Part shown: positions 25,329-36,004 of the stretch, one piece after another
Position numbering within the stretch: position 1 is the first letter of the stretch
How the letters are laid out: the number at the start of each line of letters is the position of its first letter
NCBI GenBank assembly: GCA_036971715.1
Contig: JAVHJL010000003.1
Span: 4,402,001-4,466,000, forward strand
DNA: 64,000 nucleotides
DNA from: Arthrobotrys musiformis
Lineage: Eukaryota; Ascomycota; Orbiliomycetes; Orbiliales; Orbiliaceae
Direction of reading: 5' to 3'
Program-made: the position numbers and the translations under genes
Notes under the pieces: model-generated
Told to the model about the DNA's origin: nothing
Databases searched by the model: none
The model's input: the letters and a program-made list of their open reading frames with translations, nothing else

Positions 25329-28088
25329 ATGCGTAAGTTCTTTTCCTTCCCACTCTTTCTCTGCTCTGCTCGTGGTGGTTGGTCCTGAGGTCGATGTCGC
25401 TTTTGTCGGATCCCTAGAAACGGTTTCTGCAGGAGGTCACATGGTCTGAGGCCGCCACATACCACGAGGTGATATTCGATTGACGACGCTTAATCGACAA
25501 ATGCCTTGCAATAATGCTAATATTTCCTTTCACGGATTCAACGTTTAGACAAAGTTAAATCTTTTGCCCGATCCAAAGCGCATGCTCACGGATTCAATCC
25601 CTGGTCAAACGAAGCGGGCCAGCAAGCTACTGGCGCCGTAGAACTATCCCAAGCTCAAAGTCCGACAACAGCAGCCGCTCGACGCGGCAGTTCAGCAGCA
25701 GGGCCGTCATCCGACCCTAACGGCCTTCTAAATGTTGTCTCCGAGCCGACGGGACGCCGGAGGGCGTCCCCAGACACCCGTCGCTCAAGCGCCGTATCCA
25801 GAAAGTCTCGCACGGAACCGAAGGAGCCCGAAATCGCCGCCCCAACTATCGACACTATTAATACCGAACGTTCCGTGCACTTCACAGCCGGCGACCGAAG
25901 TAATAATACCGAAAACTTCGGAGAGCCACCCGACAACCCTCAAGAAAGAACGGAGCCGGGTCTCTTGAAACGCTTCAATAAGACATTTCTTCAAATTCTT
26001 TTTCATTCATGGATCAACGTCCTCTTGGTGTTTGTTCCCATCGGCATTGCCGTAGAAGTCGCGCATTTGGACCCTACTATCGTCTTCGCGATGAACTGCA
26101 TTGCTCTGGTTCCCCTGGCCGGAATGTTAAGTTATGCGACGGAGAGTGTCGCGCACCGCCTCGGTGACACTATCGGCGCGCTCATGAATGTTACTTTTGG
26201 AAATGCGGTTGAATTGATCGTCTTGTAAGTTTTCCTGTCTACCATCCCCATTTGAATATTGGATACTAACATGGATTCTAGTATGTGAGTACCAGGTGGT
26301 TTTAGACGCTCATACGTGTAGCTGTGCTAACCTAGCTCCCTTCTCCTAATTAGTATTGCACTTGCTAAGGTTAGTTTATGTTCAAATTCATTCTAGGGGT
26401 TCTAGCTGACAAGTTTTATAGGATGAAATCTCCGTCGTGCAAGCCTCTATCATTGGTAGCATTTTGTCCAATCTACTTCTAATTCTTGGAATGAGTTTCC
26501 TCCTTGGTGGGCTCCGTTTCCGGGAGCAGATCTACAATAGTACTGTCACACAAATGAGTGCCTGCTTATTGAGCATCAGCGCTCTCAGTTTACTTCTTCC
26601 GGTATGCAACCCGCTTTGTAGCTGCTACTGAAGAAATCGCTAACTTTACCCAGACGGCTTTCCACGCATCTTTCTCAAACGATGATCTTGCGGATATCGC
26701 AACTTTGCGAATCAGCCGTGGTACAAGTGTCATCCTGTTATTGATATACATCATCTATCTTTTGTTCCAACTTCGATCCCACGCCTACTTGTATGCATCG
26801 ATACCTCAACATGTCATCGACGAAGAATCACACCCTGGTATCCTCCATCATCTTGGCAGCTCTTCATCTTCGTCATCTTCGTCTTCATCACGACGCAGCT
26901 CAGTTTCTTCGAGTTCATCCAGCTCTTCTGGTGGTTTCGCTCGTTCAATCCGTGACAGGATCCGTCGGATGAGCCACCCTGATCAAGAAAGGAATAGTAC
27001 TCGCTCATCAGCGGCTTCTCATCCATCCCATCCTTCGTCCCCCGAGCATGATCCAGAACGTCGTGGTCGACCAATGTTCACCTCTGAAAAACCTGCACTC
27101 CCATCAATTAATTATGCGGGTAATGCCGGCCAAGATGTTGCCGTTTTCGACGCGGAAGAACGCCGCCAGAACGCTGATGGCCCCTCAGAAAACGAAAACC
27201 AGGAACCAAGGGAAGAAAATCCGGAGTTAGCCAAAGCGAAGCTCTCCCTACGGGCCATGGCACCCAAGTTGTTTTCCAGGTCTGGCGCCTCGCCTACCCC
27301 CACACCTATCGCCATTGCTCCAGGATTGGTAGCCGAACAAGTCCGACCTCTCGCTCGTAGGGCTACTTCCCTCCCGCCGCGTCTTACTGAAGAAGTTTCT
27401 GCCCGTGATATGTTACCGTACATGATACCTCTCAATGTTTCGGATGATTCTCTTGACGACTCCAAAGAGAAGCAGGTTATCAGTCGCACCTCTGCCATTA
27501 TCCTATTGTTGGGATCTACTGGTCTTGTTGCTGTCTGTGCCGAGTTTATGGTGTCAAGTATCGACTCCGTTATCACTTCAACAGGTATCTCTGAAGCTTT
27601 CGTTGGTTTGATCCTTCTTCCCATCGTCGGTAACGCTGCGGAGCATGTTACTGCCGTCACTGTGGCTGCGAAAAATAAAATGGATTTGGCTATTGGTGTT
27701 GCTGTTGGTAGCAGTATCCAGATTGGTACGTTTCCCCGTTACGGTCCCTATGAACACAGCCAATTAACAATAACTTTGTAGCCCTCTTCGTCACACCGCT
27801 TGTCGTTCTACTCGGTTGGATCTTGGACAAAGATATGGGTCTCTACTTCAATATCTTTGAGACCGTTGCATTGTTCACTAGCTGCTTCGTCGTCAACTTC
27901 TTAGTCTTGGACGGAAGAAGTAACTACCTCGAGGGTGCTCTTTTGTGTGCATCGTACATAATCATTGCGTATGTCATCTCTTCTACCCTCACATTGTGAA
28001 ATTTGACACTAACGAAATTTCCAGGGTTGCCGCATTTTTCTACCCGAACGACGAACAACGTTCGTCGATCGGCGCGGGGCCAAATTAG
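25329..28088 (+). CDS. VCX1: Vacuolar Ca2+/H+ exchanger (CAX family, VCX1-like)
   Basis: Model: join(25329..25332, 25549..26224, 26282..26284, 26354..26369, 26422..26601, 26654..27725, 27782..27968, 28025..28088), 733 aa, all phases consistent. The product moves Ca2+ into the vacuole in exchange for H+. Both CAX repeats are visible: GNAVELIV (first alpha repeat, near residue 220) and VGNAAEHVTAV (second, in the C-terminal half), with 10-11 hydrophobic helices. A long Ser-rich acidic cytosolic insert (about residues 325-490) separates the two halves, as is common in filamentous fungi. Exon 1 codes only ATG plus one base. Exons 3 and 4 are 3 and 16 nt; together they restore the helix length seen in yeast Vcx1 after ELIV. 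The N-terminal ~110 residues are Ser/Ala/Arg-rich and probably regulatory. The serine run is encoded by a TCx-rich stretch with no frame damage. Confidence 0.94.
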
Positions 28089-29254
28089 GTATCGATCTCG
28101 CGAGACAATGATCTGGCGAGCGTTATTTAGTAACGCAATCTGGCTGCCTCGCCTTGAAACTTTTGAAGTGAGGCAGTCGAGATATTTGACCCTGTATGAG
28201 GAAAAGAGAAAGTAGTAATCTACATTATATTTTATCTTGTCATTTCTTTTCTCCCTTTTGCAAGAAAAAATACCACTGTCTTTTCTTTTTTGACGCTTAA
28301 TGTTTTTAATGATATCAGACTCGCACTGCTTTTACAAAATTGTCCTTGAACTTTTATAATGATGGGTTTTGCGAAGGTGAAAGCCTTTATTTCTTCCATT
28401 CACTTCTTTCCTTCTTTTTAATACTCGTTGATACTGAGGTTTCATGCTTCTCATGATGGGTATTCTAACCATCAGTTCGGATAAATCCTACTTGCAACTT
28501 TCGTTCGCTAAGCTCGAGCTGGAGGTTGCCCTCGCATTCTTACTCTTTCCCCTTTAGCAGTAGTACCTGTGACTTCCTGTGACTTCGGGCTACTGATTTA
28601 GTGATGAACACGTAGTCTCCAAGATCCCATTAGAGGAGCCAGCCAGCTGGCTTGCTAGGCTAGTGAGGATGAGGTGGCGTAATTACGGCTCACTCGATCC
28701 GAGGTTTTCGAAACAACTGTGACGTAAAAATATCGAACGCGGATAAAACCCGAAAACCGGAGGGTTTCAAATGGTGATGTCAACTCGTGTTATGTCCATG
28801 GTATTTTTAACACCGCTCGAGACACGGGATAGTTAGTCTTGCCCGTTTGGAGGAGTATAGGTACATAAAGGTAGTTCGCAACGTTAGTGTCAACGATCCC
28901 TGCTCGTGGATATGCCGATTGTAGACAACTGCCGGTTTTGGACATCTTGACGTCGGTCGCAACGCGGAGGGTTGTTGGATTTTTAAGGTTAGCTTGTGGA
29001 TGCTGAATTGAATGGATGGAAGTTGGATGAAATTAAAGATTATATGCAAGATACATGGACGATTAATAGGTTTGAAGGGCCAATATGTAGATTATCTTAT
29101 TTGGGATACGGTATCTATATTCACGGTGAGAGGCGTGGGGGCTACGGGGTTTATGTAGCTCGCGGGGCCTATCACTATACAACACTTTATATATCAACAC
29201 TCTCTTCATGCACAGCTGTATAGGGGTACATGGCTACCGGGTACGAGACCACGG
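28089..29254. other. Intergenic region, no gene seen
   Basis: This holds the 3' end of the exchanger gene and AT-rich sequence. The insertion motif GGGTACGAGACCA with flanking GGCTACC straddles the right edge. Small open frames have no recognisable features. Confidence 0.5.
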
Positions 29255-29259
29255 CTACC
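29232..29259 (+). mobile_element. 14-bp GGGTACGAGACCAC insertion flanked by GGCTACC
   Basis: GGCTACC occurs at 29232-29238 and 29253-29259 around 14 bases containing the shared GGGTACGAGACC core. Its right end overlaps the end of the small ORF that stops at 29255, which could mean the ORF has been modified or is not real. Confidence 0.5.
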
Positions 29260-29671
29260 CCCTTCCTAGCCTTAAGACCAGAGTTCTTCTACGTTCATAG
29301 ATAATATTTGTTGATACGCCAGCCTCTGCAGGAGCTTGTACCACCAACTGCCAACTCTCTCTACTACCAGCGTTAGAATTACCTTCACTCGACCCACCCC
29401 CGGGCCCGTCCCGATCCTTCATTCTCTTCTCTTCTTCCTTCTCCTTTCTGAATTCTTCTTGGATTCTTGCCTCACAATCATCGCAAAATCTGTCATTTTG
29501 TATATGGATTCCGCACCAAAGGGGACAGATATTTAATGGTATACTCGCCACCATAATGGGGAACCCGGTTGGGTCACCTTCGGACATGTTGATGTAGATG
29601 TTGCACTTTGTTACCCTGGTTGCGCTTTTGTGGCCGCATTTTTGGAAGTGATAGGTTTCTTCGAGGCACAT
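29255..29671 (-). CDS. Small Cys-rich protein with MC...CGH start (unknown)
   Basis: Single exon, 138 aa, starting at the ATG at 29671; the longer frame upstream lacks features. It begins MCLEETYHFQKCGHKSAT and continues with further Cys (VTKCNIY, ICPLWCGIH, FCDDCEARI), then a charged helix (FRKEKEEEKRMKDRD) and a low-complexity Gly/Ser tail. The opening MC-x(7-9)-CGH and a CxxC-type pair match the other small ORF at 31232-31516, so both may belong to one fungal family of small putative metal-binding proteins. No signal peptide is present. Function unknown. The distal part may be disturbed by a short insertion. Confidence 0.5.
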   Translation of the reverse strand: MCLEETYHFQKCGHKSATRVTKCNIYINMSEGDPTGFPIMVASIPLNICPLWCGIHIQNDRFCDDCEARIQEEFRKEKEEEKRMKDRDGPGGGSSEGNSNAGSRESWQLVVQAPAEAGVSTNIIYERRRTLVLRLGRG

Positions 29672-30033
29672 TTTTATGTTCACTGGATGTGTTTTAGGGA
29701 TATGGTCTGGAGGATTATGTAATACTTGAGATGCAATGGGGTTTATCTGAAAACGATTTTTGTTTTTCAAACAATTTGAATTTTATAGAGCTTTATCTCG
29801 CGATGGCCGGAAGCTATAAGGTCAAATGGCCGAAGCTTAAATCTCGCGGCCATGTGGAAGGGCTGACAATTGAGCTTCAGGTAAGTGAGCCTGAGCGATC
29901 GCGTGACGTGCTGGGGAGTATTTGTTACGGGTTCTGAGGTATACACCCTGTTCGTGCGGTAGCTATCACGCTGGCAGTCTGGTCCGAGACAAGCCCTCTT
30001 CCCACAATTAAAAGTTTAGCGATATAGGTAATC

Positions 30034-30085
30034 GCGATAGCCTGGACCACTCTAGGTGAGGCTGGGGATGAGACCGCGATAGCCT
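30034..30085 (+). mobile_element. 32-bp mini-insertion flanked by 10-bp direct repeat
   Basis: GCGATAGCCT occurs at 30034-30043 and 30076-30085. The 32 bases between start GGACCACTCTAGGTGAGG and end GGGGATGAGACC, a diverged copy of the 16548/16908 core. Confidence 0.78.
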
Positions 30086-30930
30086 CGAGATTGTTGGGAC
30101 ATAGGCTTTATCATGCGAAGCAAGCAAAAAAGGGCTGTCTCTCTTCGATAATCTAGGCTTGTTGGCGATATGTAGTCTCGTAATCAGCCTGCCACAGGTG
30201 CCCGCGGCATATGTGAAATACATATATAGTGGCACGTGGCTCCCAGGTGTGGGTATGAGACAAGCACGTAGCGGGATAGAAGTCATATAAGAAAATTCGT
30301 CTCCCGCGTAATATTGCCCTTTGCAGGAGGCCATTTTGGTCTGGCTGTAGCTAGCTATGGCTTGTCCCGCAGTGCTTTGCCTCATTGAAGGGTTTTGCGT
30401 TACATATAGCTAAGCTTGTACATATCGTTGGGCAGCATGAAAATATTTTTTCCTATAAAGGGCGTTCAGGGGTTGAGATAGTAAATTAAAAAAGGTCTTG
30501 TAGTTCAACGGGTAGAACGTCAGGTGTCGCCTTGTCGGGAGACCGGCCTGGAGGGGGGGGAGTGTAGTGTCCACTGGGTGGGCTCGCGCTTCAATACTGT
30601 ACCTGGAGAAGACTGTTCGAGCCAGCCCTTGGCCGTGAAATTTGGGATTTACTTTTGCTGTAATATCGTAAATCTTTTTTTTAGTTTTTCATTTCTCTTT
30701 TGGGAGAGTCGGGCGTCGATGTTGATACGATACGGGCGGGAAAACCATGAGACCAAGTGCTCTTTGTTGATTCAGTTCTTTGTGTGGTGGTTGGGTGGGG
30801 GTCGTCAACAGTGTCGGAGCGAAGGCTCTAGGACAATACGTTGCGTATTGAGGATGGTTTTCAAGGTGTTCGATATCGCGATATTTAAATATTTGTCCAT
30901 AAGGGCTTTCTTTTGTGGCTGAGAGACCAC

Positions 30931-30979
30931 ACGGGGCCCTGGGCCCATGGGTGAGGCTGGGAACGAGACCAACGGGGCC
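30931..30979 (+). mobile_element. 33-bp mini-insertion flanked by 8-bp direct repeat
   Basis: ACGGGGCC occurs at 30931-30938 and 30972-30979. The core at 30939-30971 has the conserved TGGGTGAGGCTGGGAACGAG body but an altered left end. Confidence 0.7.
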
Positions 30980-31164
30980 TATTATTCCCCTAGAATTCCA
31001 GAAAACACCATAGCATTTTGGCGAATTGTATCTTTGCAATTGCGCAATATTGGCTCTGTTTCTAAAGGTAAAATGGTATTGAAGTTTAATCTACGGGAAA
31101 TTATATAAATTTAAGAAATAGTATCGTCTCGTACCCAGACAGCGCAAATAGGGATCGAAATTTG

Positions 31165-31212
31165 TTTGGAACGACCACCCTGGGTGAGGCTGGGAACGAG
31201 ACCATTTGGAAC
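31165..31212 (+). mobile_element. 32-bp mini-insertion flanked by 8-bp direct repeat
   Basis: TTTGGAAC occurs at 31165-31172 and 31205-31212. The core at 31173-31204 matches the 16548 copy base for base over almost its whole length. Confidence 0.78.
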
Positions 31213-31231
31213 CAATATCCGTGATATATAG

Positions 31232-31516
31232 TCAGTTTCTAGGCCTCTGGGATTGTTCCCCACCAGCACCCTCCTTTTCACTCTTAAGTAGTCGTAGATA
31301 TGATTCGGTAGATTTCCGCGTTCTCTCATCCCGCCGTATACAACGAGCACATTTTCGCTCGAACTCGCCTACTAGGTGCCTCCGGGCGGCGGGACACTGC
31401 TCGAATGCTGCGTAAGATTCTTTATACTTCATCCCCCGTCCCTTTCGCCAGTTGCACATCTCGAACTCTTCTTTGCGGTGGCCGCATGCAAAGCTGAAAA
31501 AGGTTTTCGTACACAT
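31232..31516 (-). CDS. Small Cys-rich protein with MC...CGH start (unknown)
   Basis: Single exon, 94 aa, ATG at 31516. It begins MCTKTFFSFACGHRKEEFEM, then CNWRKGRG, QCPAARRH and CARCIRRDERTRK, so six Cys lie in an order resembling a small zinc-binding fold. The C-terminal third is charged and probably helical. The MC-x-CGH opening is shared with the ORF at 29255-29671, 1.5 kb away on the same strand, suggesting divergent relatives. There is no signal peptide, and expression and function are unknown. Confidence 0.5.
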   Translation of the reverse strand: MCTKTFFSFACGHRKEEFEMCNWRKGRGMKYKESYAAFEQCPAARRHLVGEFERKCARCIRRDERTRKSTESYLRLLKSEKEGAGGEQSQRPRN

Positions 31517-32100
31517 TCCGTTATTCTAGCTAGATTTGAGGCTACCCTTTTAGTGCGGGTATGATTGTGGAATAAAGTTGCGCTCTGGCTTTAGTCGTTG
31601 GGAGTATATGGGTGCGATGGGGTGTTGTCGATAGTGGAACCCAGTGGATAGTTTCAATGTATTATATTTTGTGAACTAAGATATAATTATAATAATAAGG
31701 TTGTCTCGTACCCAGACCTGGTAGATCTCGAGATGATAAGATGTGAATTCGATCCGTTTTCTTTATCGCCTGTCTCGAAATTCGAAACCAGACCTTTGTA
31801 AGTTAGAAATCCTTTTCCAGACTTGGGTTTGGTCTGGCTTTGGTTAGCCCTTTGACATAGTTGGATTCATATATAGATAGGTGCATATTCTGAGTTTGAA
31901 TTTTCACAACAGATATATATACGGGGCTATAAACACGAGCTCTTGGTTTGAATAAAACTAACTACTGGTTTACGGGATTCGAACCTAGGCATAATGACCG
32001 TACGATCTAGTATATGTACGTTGAACCGAGTACTTCAAAAAAACATGATGTAATATCCATTAAAACAACTATTTATTCTCGCTCTTTTAGCCCTCGAGAA
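31517..32100. other. Spacer with tRNA-like relic on the minus strand
   Basis: The stretch 31690-31800 has TGTCTCG motifs of the insertion family. At about 31965-32036 the minus strand has a B-box-like GGTTCGAATCCC and a CGTAC/GTACG stem, suggesting a decayed tRNA or tRNA-derived element. There is no protein gene. Confidence 0.45.
31965..32036 (-). pseudogene. Possible tRNA relic
   Basis: On the minus strand the order is CTCGGTTCAACGTAC (D-arm/anticodon-stem-like), GTACGGTCATTATGC, GGTTCGAATCCCGTAAACC. The T-loop box is exact, but the T stem does not pair well and the anticodon loop is too long. A functional tRNA is unlikely. Confidence 0.3.
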
Positions 32101-35100
32101 CTACGGTAGGCCGAAAGTTGAATACGCAACCCGATTGAATCTGAAAGCAGTAGGGTGCAATAGACCCCCCACCGCTTCCTGCGCAGTCAACCAGGCGTCA
32201 AACTGAACCCTAGCTGGGTGTACGGGCTGGTTCGCCACGAGAGGCCAAAGGCCGTCCCTTCGTAATCGCAGATTATAGACAGTATTAATGGCCCATTGCG
32301 CCATTTTCCTCTCAACATCAATCATCACTGCAGAGATGTGATTATGAAATCTGAAAGCCCATGTATCTGGATAGCCTGGAGGTATAGTGACGTCCGCCGC
32401 GCACGCAGAGCCGGGTGTAGATCTCGGTCCATGAAGCGCCCCATAGGCGGCATCGTTGTCAAACGCAGTGCTGTAAAACAAGTTAGTGGTTGAATTAAAA
32501 AGTTGTGATGAATGGAGATGGCGACTCACAATTCTCCGTCGATACGAGTGAACACGTCGTTCCATGTCTGAGAGATTAATTGATGGTTTAAATACCCAAA
32601 CACACCTTGAACTCTGGCGGTCTGTTCTATGAACCTTTGCAGGCTTATTCCGGCACCCCATTGATTGGGATTAGTAGTTCCGGTCAAGACCTGGTTCTTG
32701 ACTTTATTGATTCGTGTTTCCAAGAGTACGAAATCACCAAGGTGCCCGTGGCCCCAGGACTCACTAAACCAAGACATTTGGTCAACCATGAATCTTTCGA
32801 ATTCGGTGTCCTCGTATCTTGACCCCGCCACGCCATTTGGGGTAAAAAACATCTCTCTAAGACCCGGACCATTGGCATCAGCAGTGCATGGAGCGCAACC
32901 GATTTCCACCATTCGGTCAAAGAAGCCCTTGAGAAAGTTATTTTCGAAGGGATGCTCCTATAGCTTGTTAGTCGGGTTCCAAATTGATAGTTATATGAGG
33001 ATTAAGTTCTGAGCTTACGGTTTGGTATTCGGCCGCCTGGCCAACTACTCCAGGATACATACTCTGTGGCGTGTTGAATAAATCCATTCTCCACCAGCAA
33101 AAAGTCTGGCCTTGCGGGGTAAAGTAACTCAGGTCAAGATAAGGCGTGACGTTGCTCCATCCATTTTTCCTGTAATAGGTGACTAGTTCTGAAGAGCTTG
33201 GATAGTCGAGCGTCCTATAGGTTAGGGTTGGGCAACGGGCAAGCGTGTAACTGTTACCTGTCCTGCGCTTCTCAAGCCGTCGAGGTTTCATTGGCACTGA
33301 TCTAGCTAGCTTTAATCCCGGGTTAACGCAGCCCTCCAGACCGCATGGACAAGGTTCGAGATTTTCGGGATCTTGTGGGTCGTCCGGATCGTCGGGGTCG
33401 TCCGGGTCATCTGGGGGATCCGTTGGCTCGACAGGCCCGGAGCCTCCATATGTTTCAACGTCCCGGTGCCAGGTTATCACCCGGAGCAAGTCGACCGCTG
33501 TGCTAAATTTAGTCCTCTAGGCGAATTGTATATATCTAAATGGGGTGTTCTTGTACTAACCAGCTCCTACAATCTCCTATATTCGAAGGTGTCGAGTGGT
33601 TAGTAAAGAGGTGATCCGCATCGGAAGTTTTCTGGGAAGATTCACATACAGCTGCCATTACCGCTGCCACAATTCCTTGCGCAGCCTGCTGCGCCTGGAT
33701 ACCCATTATCTCACCTCCTCGTCTGGCAAGAACCGCGCCTGAGTACTCTCCATTGTTAAATTCGTACCGCGTAACGAAACATAATATTTTTTGTTTATTT
33801 TTCGACGAGCGAGAAGAGGGGAGGAATGGCGGGCCTCAAACTAACCTTGCCGTTGTGCAGGAATTAATGCTTGCATTTCGAATTGCTGTGGTGCATTCTG
33901 CAGGTGCACACGAATTTGATAAGCATGATAGATGACAAGTTGGGATTGATATACTGGGGCTCAGAATGTAACATACTGGTCGATTTTGGAGATATCTATC
34001 GAGATAAGGTCCGATTCTTCTCCAAGCATTCTGCATTCTTGCCTGGAATCGTATATTTATGCCAACTTTGCCCCAAACACATTAGTGAATGCTATTTCCT
34101 CTCGATCCATATATTCAAATTTCTATAAAGGTTCTTCAACGGTAGCTTATGGAGGGCAACTTACGAGCTCTTTCTGTTCTTTGCCTTACCCGTATCCAAG
34201 TGGCGGTAAGGCGGGCAACCCACAGTGGAGGTATAAATCTCTTACGTTTATTCCCACCACCCTCCTGTTGGCCTTCCGCCTCGGCCTGTAGCCTTTGGCT
34301 TTCGTATTCGTTCAAATCGCCACCTATTAGCTTTTCGCCTTGATAAAGCTCCTCCATAAGGGCAATCATTCCGGGTACATCGATTTCATCGAAATCAGTG
34401 TTCGAGTAGAGTATGTTCTTTAAAGATCCACCGCATGCTTGATCAGACTTTCCTGCACAGGCGGTATTACACTGCCCTATGTCTGCATCCTGGTTGGAGC
34501 TGCCTAGCTCATCACCCCAATAGCAAGTATTGCCGCCTTGCAAAGCGACGTACCTGTAGCTGAAGGCAAGCTCGAAGCATTTTTCAACTGTCATGGCACT
34601 ATCAACTTTTGAGTTGTCGAGGGCTCTGTTACTAGCGCTATCGGTCCTGCACCCGACAAGCGACCAGGCATCATTGCCTTGATGGATATTTGGCTCCGCG
34701 GGTTCCTCTGGTACCTGTGGTTCATGGTAGTCCCCGTTGATGTAAAGGGACAGACGATTTCCTCCGCCACACATTTGAGAGCTGTCTCCGGCGCATGCAG
34801 TGTCACAGTCCGCTGAACTCGCTGGCACAGACGAGCTTTTTAGTACGTTACCCCAGAAGCATTCATTATGATACTGTACCGCGGCGTATTTGAAGCCCGA
34901 GGCGAACTGCAAGCATTTTTGAATAGTCATGGCAGAGTCTGTGGTGCTATGGTCTAGCCCTCTAGACTCTACGCTATCTGTGTAGCAGCCACCGGACGTC
35001 CATGCCCCTAAGTTAGGGGTATTTGGAGGCTGGTACGATGGGTTTTTATCTTGAGGATTGAATCAGCGTGCTTTCTTTGCTATGCATTGTGTACCTAATG

Positions 35101-36004
35101 TAATTGTGGGTGGGTGACTTACATAGCTGGATTCTGTTACCGCCGCCGCATAACTCGGTTGCTTTCCCTGGACATGGCATATTGCACCCACTAGATTCGC
35201 CATGGCTGCCGCTCAGGACATTTCCATACCAGCATTCTTGGCCATACTCTACGCCGGCGAAATTGTAGCCGGCGGCTCTGGACAAGCAAGCAGCAATTGT
35301 CATGCCATTAGCATCGACATATTGATTGCTCAAGACTCTTGAATTCACATCATCGGAATAGCACCCGTAGTAGGTGAATCCACTGGTCCCAGAATTTATA
35401 GTGGGCGTCGCCGAACCAGAAGTCGTCGTCGTGGTGCGGCTTGTCGTAGTGCTCGTTGTGCCTTTATGATTGTTTTACCAGTTAGCACTCGCACGGGCCC
35501 TCGATCATATATATACATGTACAGGTGACAAACTGGAGGAATTGATGATAATATTAACTTACCTTGTGGAACTTGATCGATTGCCTTTGAAAAGCAACCC
35601 GTATTCGCATCTTGATTAGATATTAAGATACCAAAGCCGCAATTGCTGTTCGTAGAAGAAGCGACGCCACCGCATCGATTGGCGCATGCCAGTATCTTGC
35701 GAAAATTTCCTCTAATGGCCGATCCCTCTAGTTTGGGTGGTGGGGATTTGTCATTGCAAGTGTATGAAAGCATGGCAAGAGTGGTGCCTCCAGCTCCTAG
35801 AACAGAAGAGAAAACGACAGGTTCACTACCGCCGCCATAGAAAAGTCCAGTTTGGAACCTATCAATGGCACTTAGGACGGCAGATTCGTGAAGGCTTCCA
35901 GAATCACAACCGTCTTTGATGGTGGTACACTGGACGGTCTGCCCATTGATACCAGGACAGGCCGATAATCCGGCGAGGATTAGGAAAATGCCTTTGATGC
36001 GCAT
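32101..36004 (-). CDS. Secreted triple-WSC protein with chitinase-tail-like C-terminus
   Basis: Model: complement(join(32101..32470, 32530..32957, 33019..33502, 33561..33738, 33846..33897, 33977..34065, 34165..34173, 34246..35049, 35123..35461, 35563..36004)), 1064 aa, all phases consistent. It has a signal peptide (1-20), a Cys-rich N-domain to about 150, a Thr/Ser linker, then three WSC domains (about 170-260, 280-375 and 385-480), each opening with GCY/GCR and carrying CSGG-like CGGGNR or CGG. WSC binds wall polysaccharide. After a helical stretch comes a Pro/Asp repeat (PDDPDDPDDP) and a C-terminal ~330 residues that resemble the region after GH18 in killer-toxin-like chitinases (EHPFENNFLKGFFDRM, ETRINKVKNQVLTG), but no GH18 DxxDxDxE motif exists. 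The small exons between 33738 and 34246, including one of 9 nt, are the least certain part. Confidence 0.78.

Larger units (their letters stand above)
29672..31231. other. Repeat-rich spacer between two small Cys-rich ORFs
   Basis: No gene. It holds at least four GAGACC-type insertions (30034-30085, near 30231-30262, 30931-30979, 31165-31212) and a tRNA-like A-box stretch near 30498. The right end overlaps nothing coding before 31232. Confidence 0.55.

Noticed and set aside
32101..33502. Glycoside hydrolase family 18 catalytic domain
   Set aside because: No DxxDxDxE motif or barrel pattern is present; only a tail-like resemblance remains.
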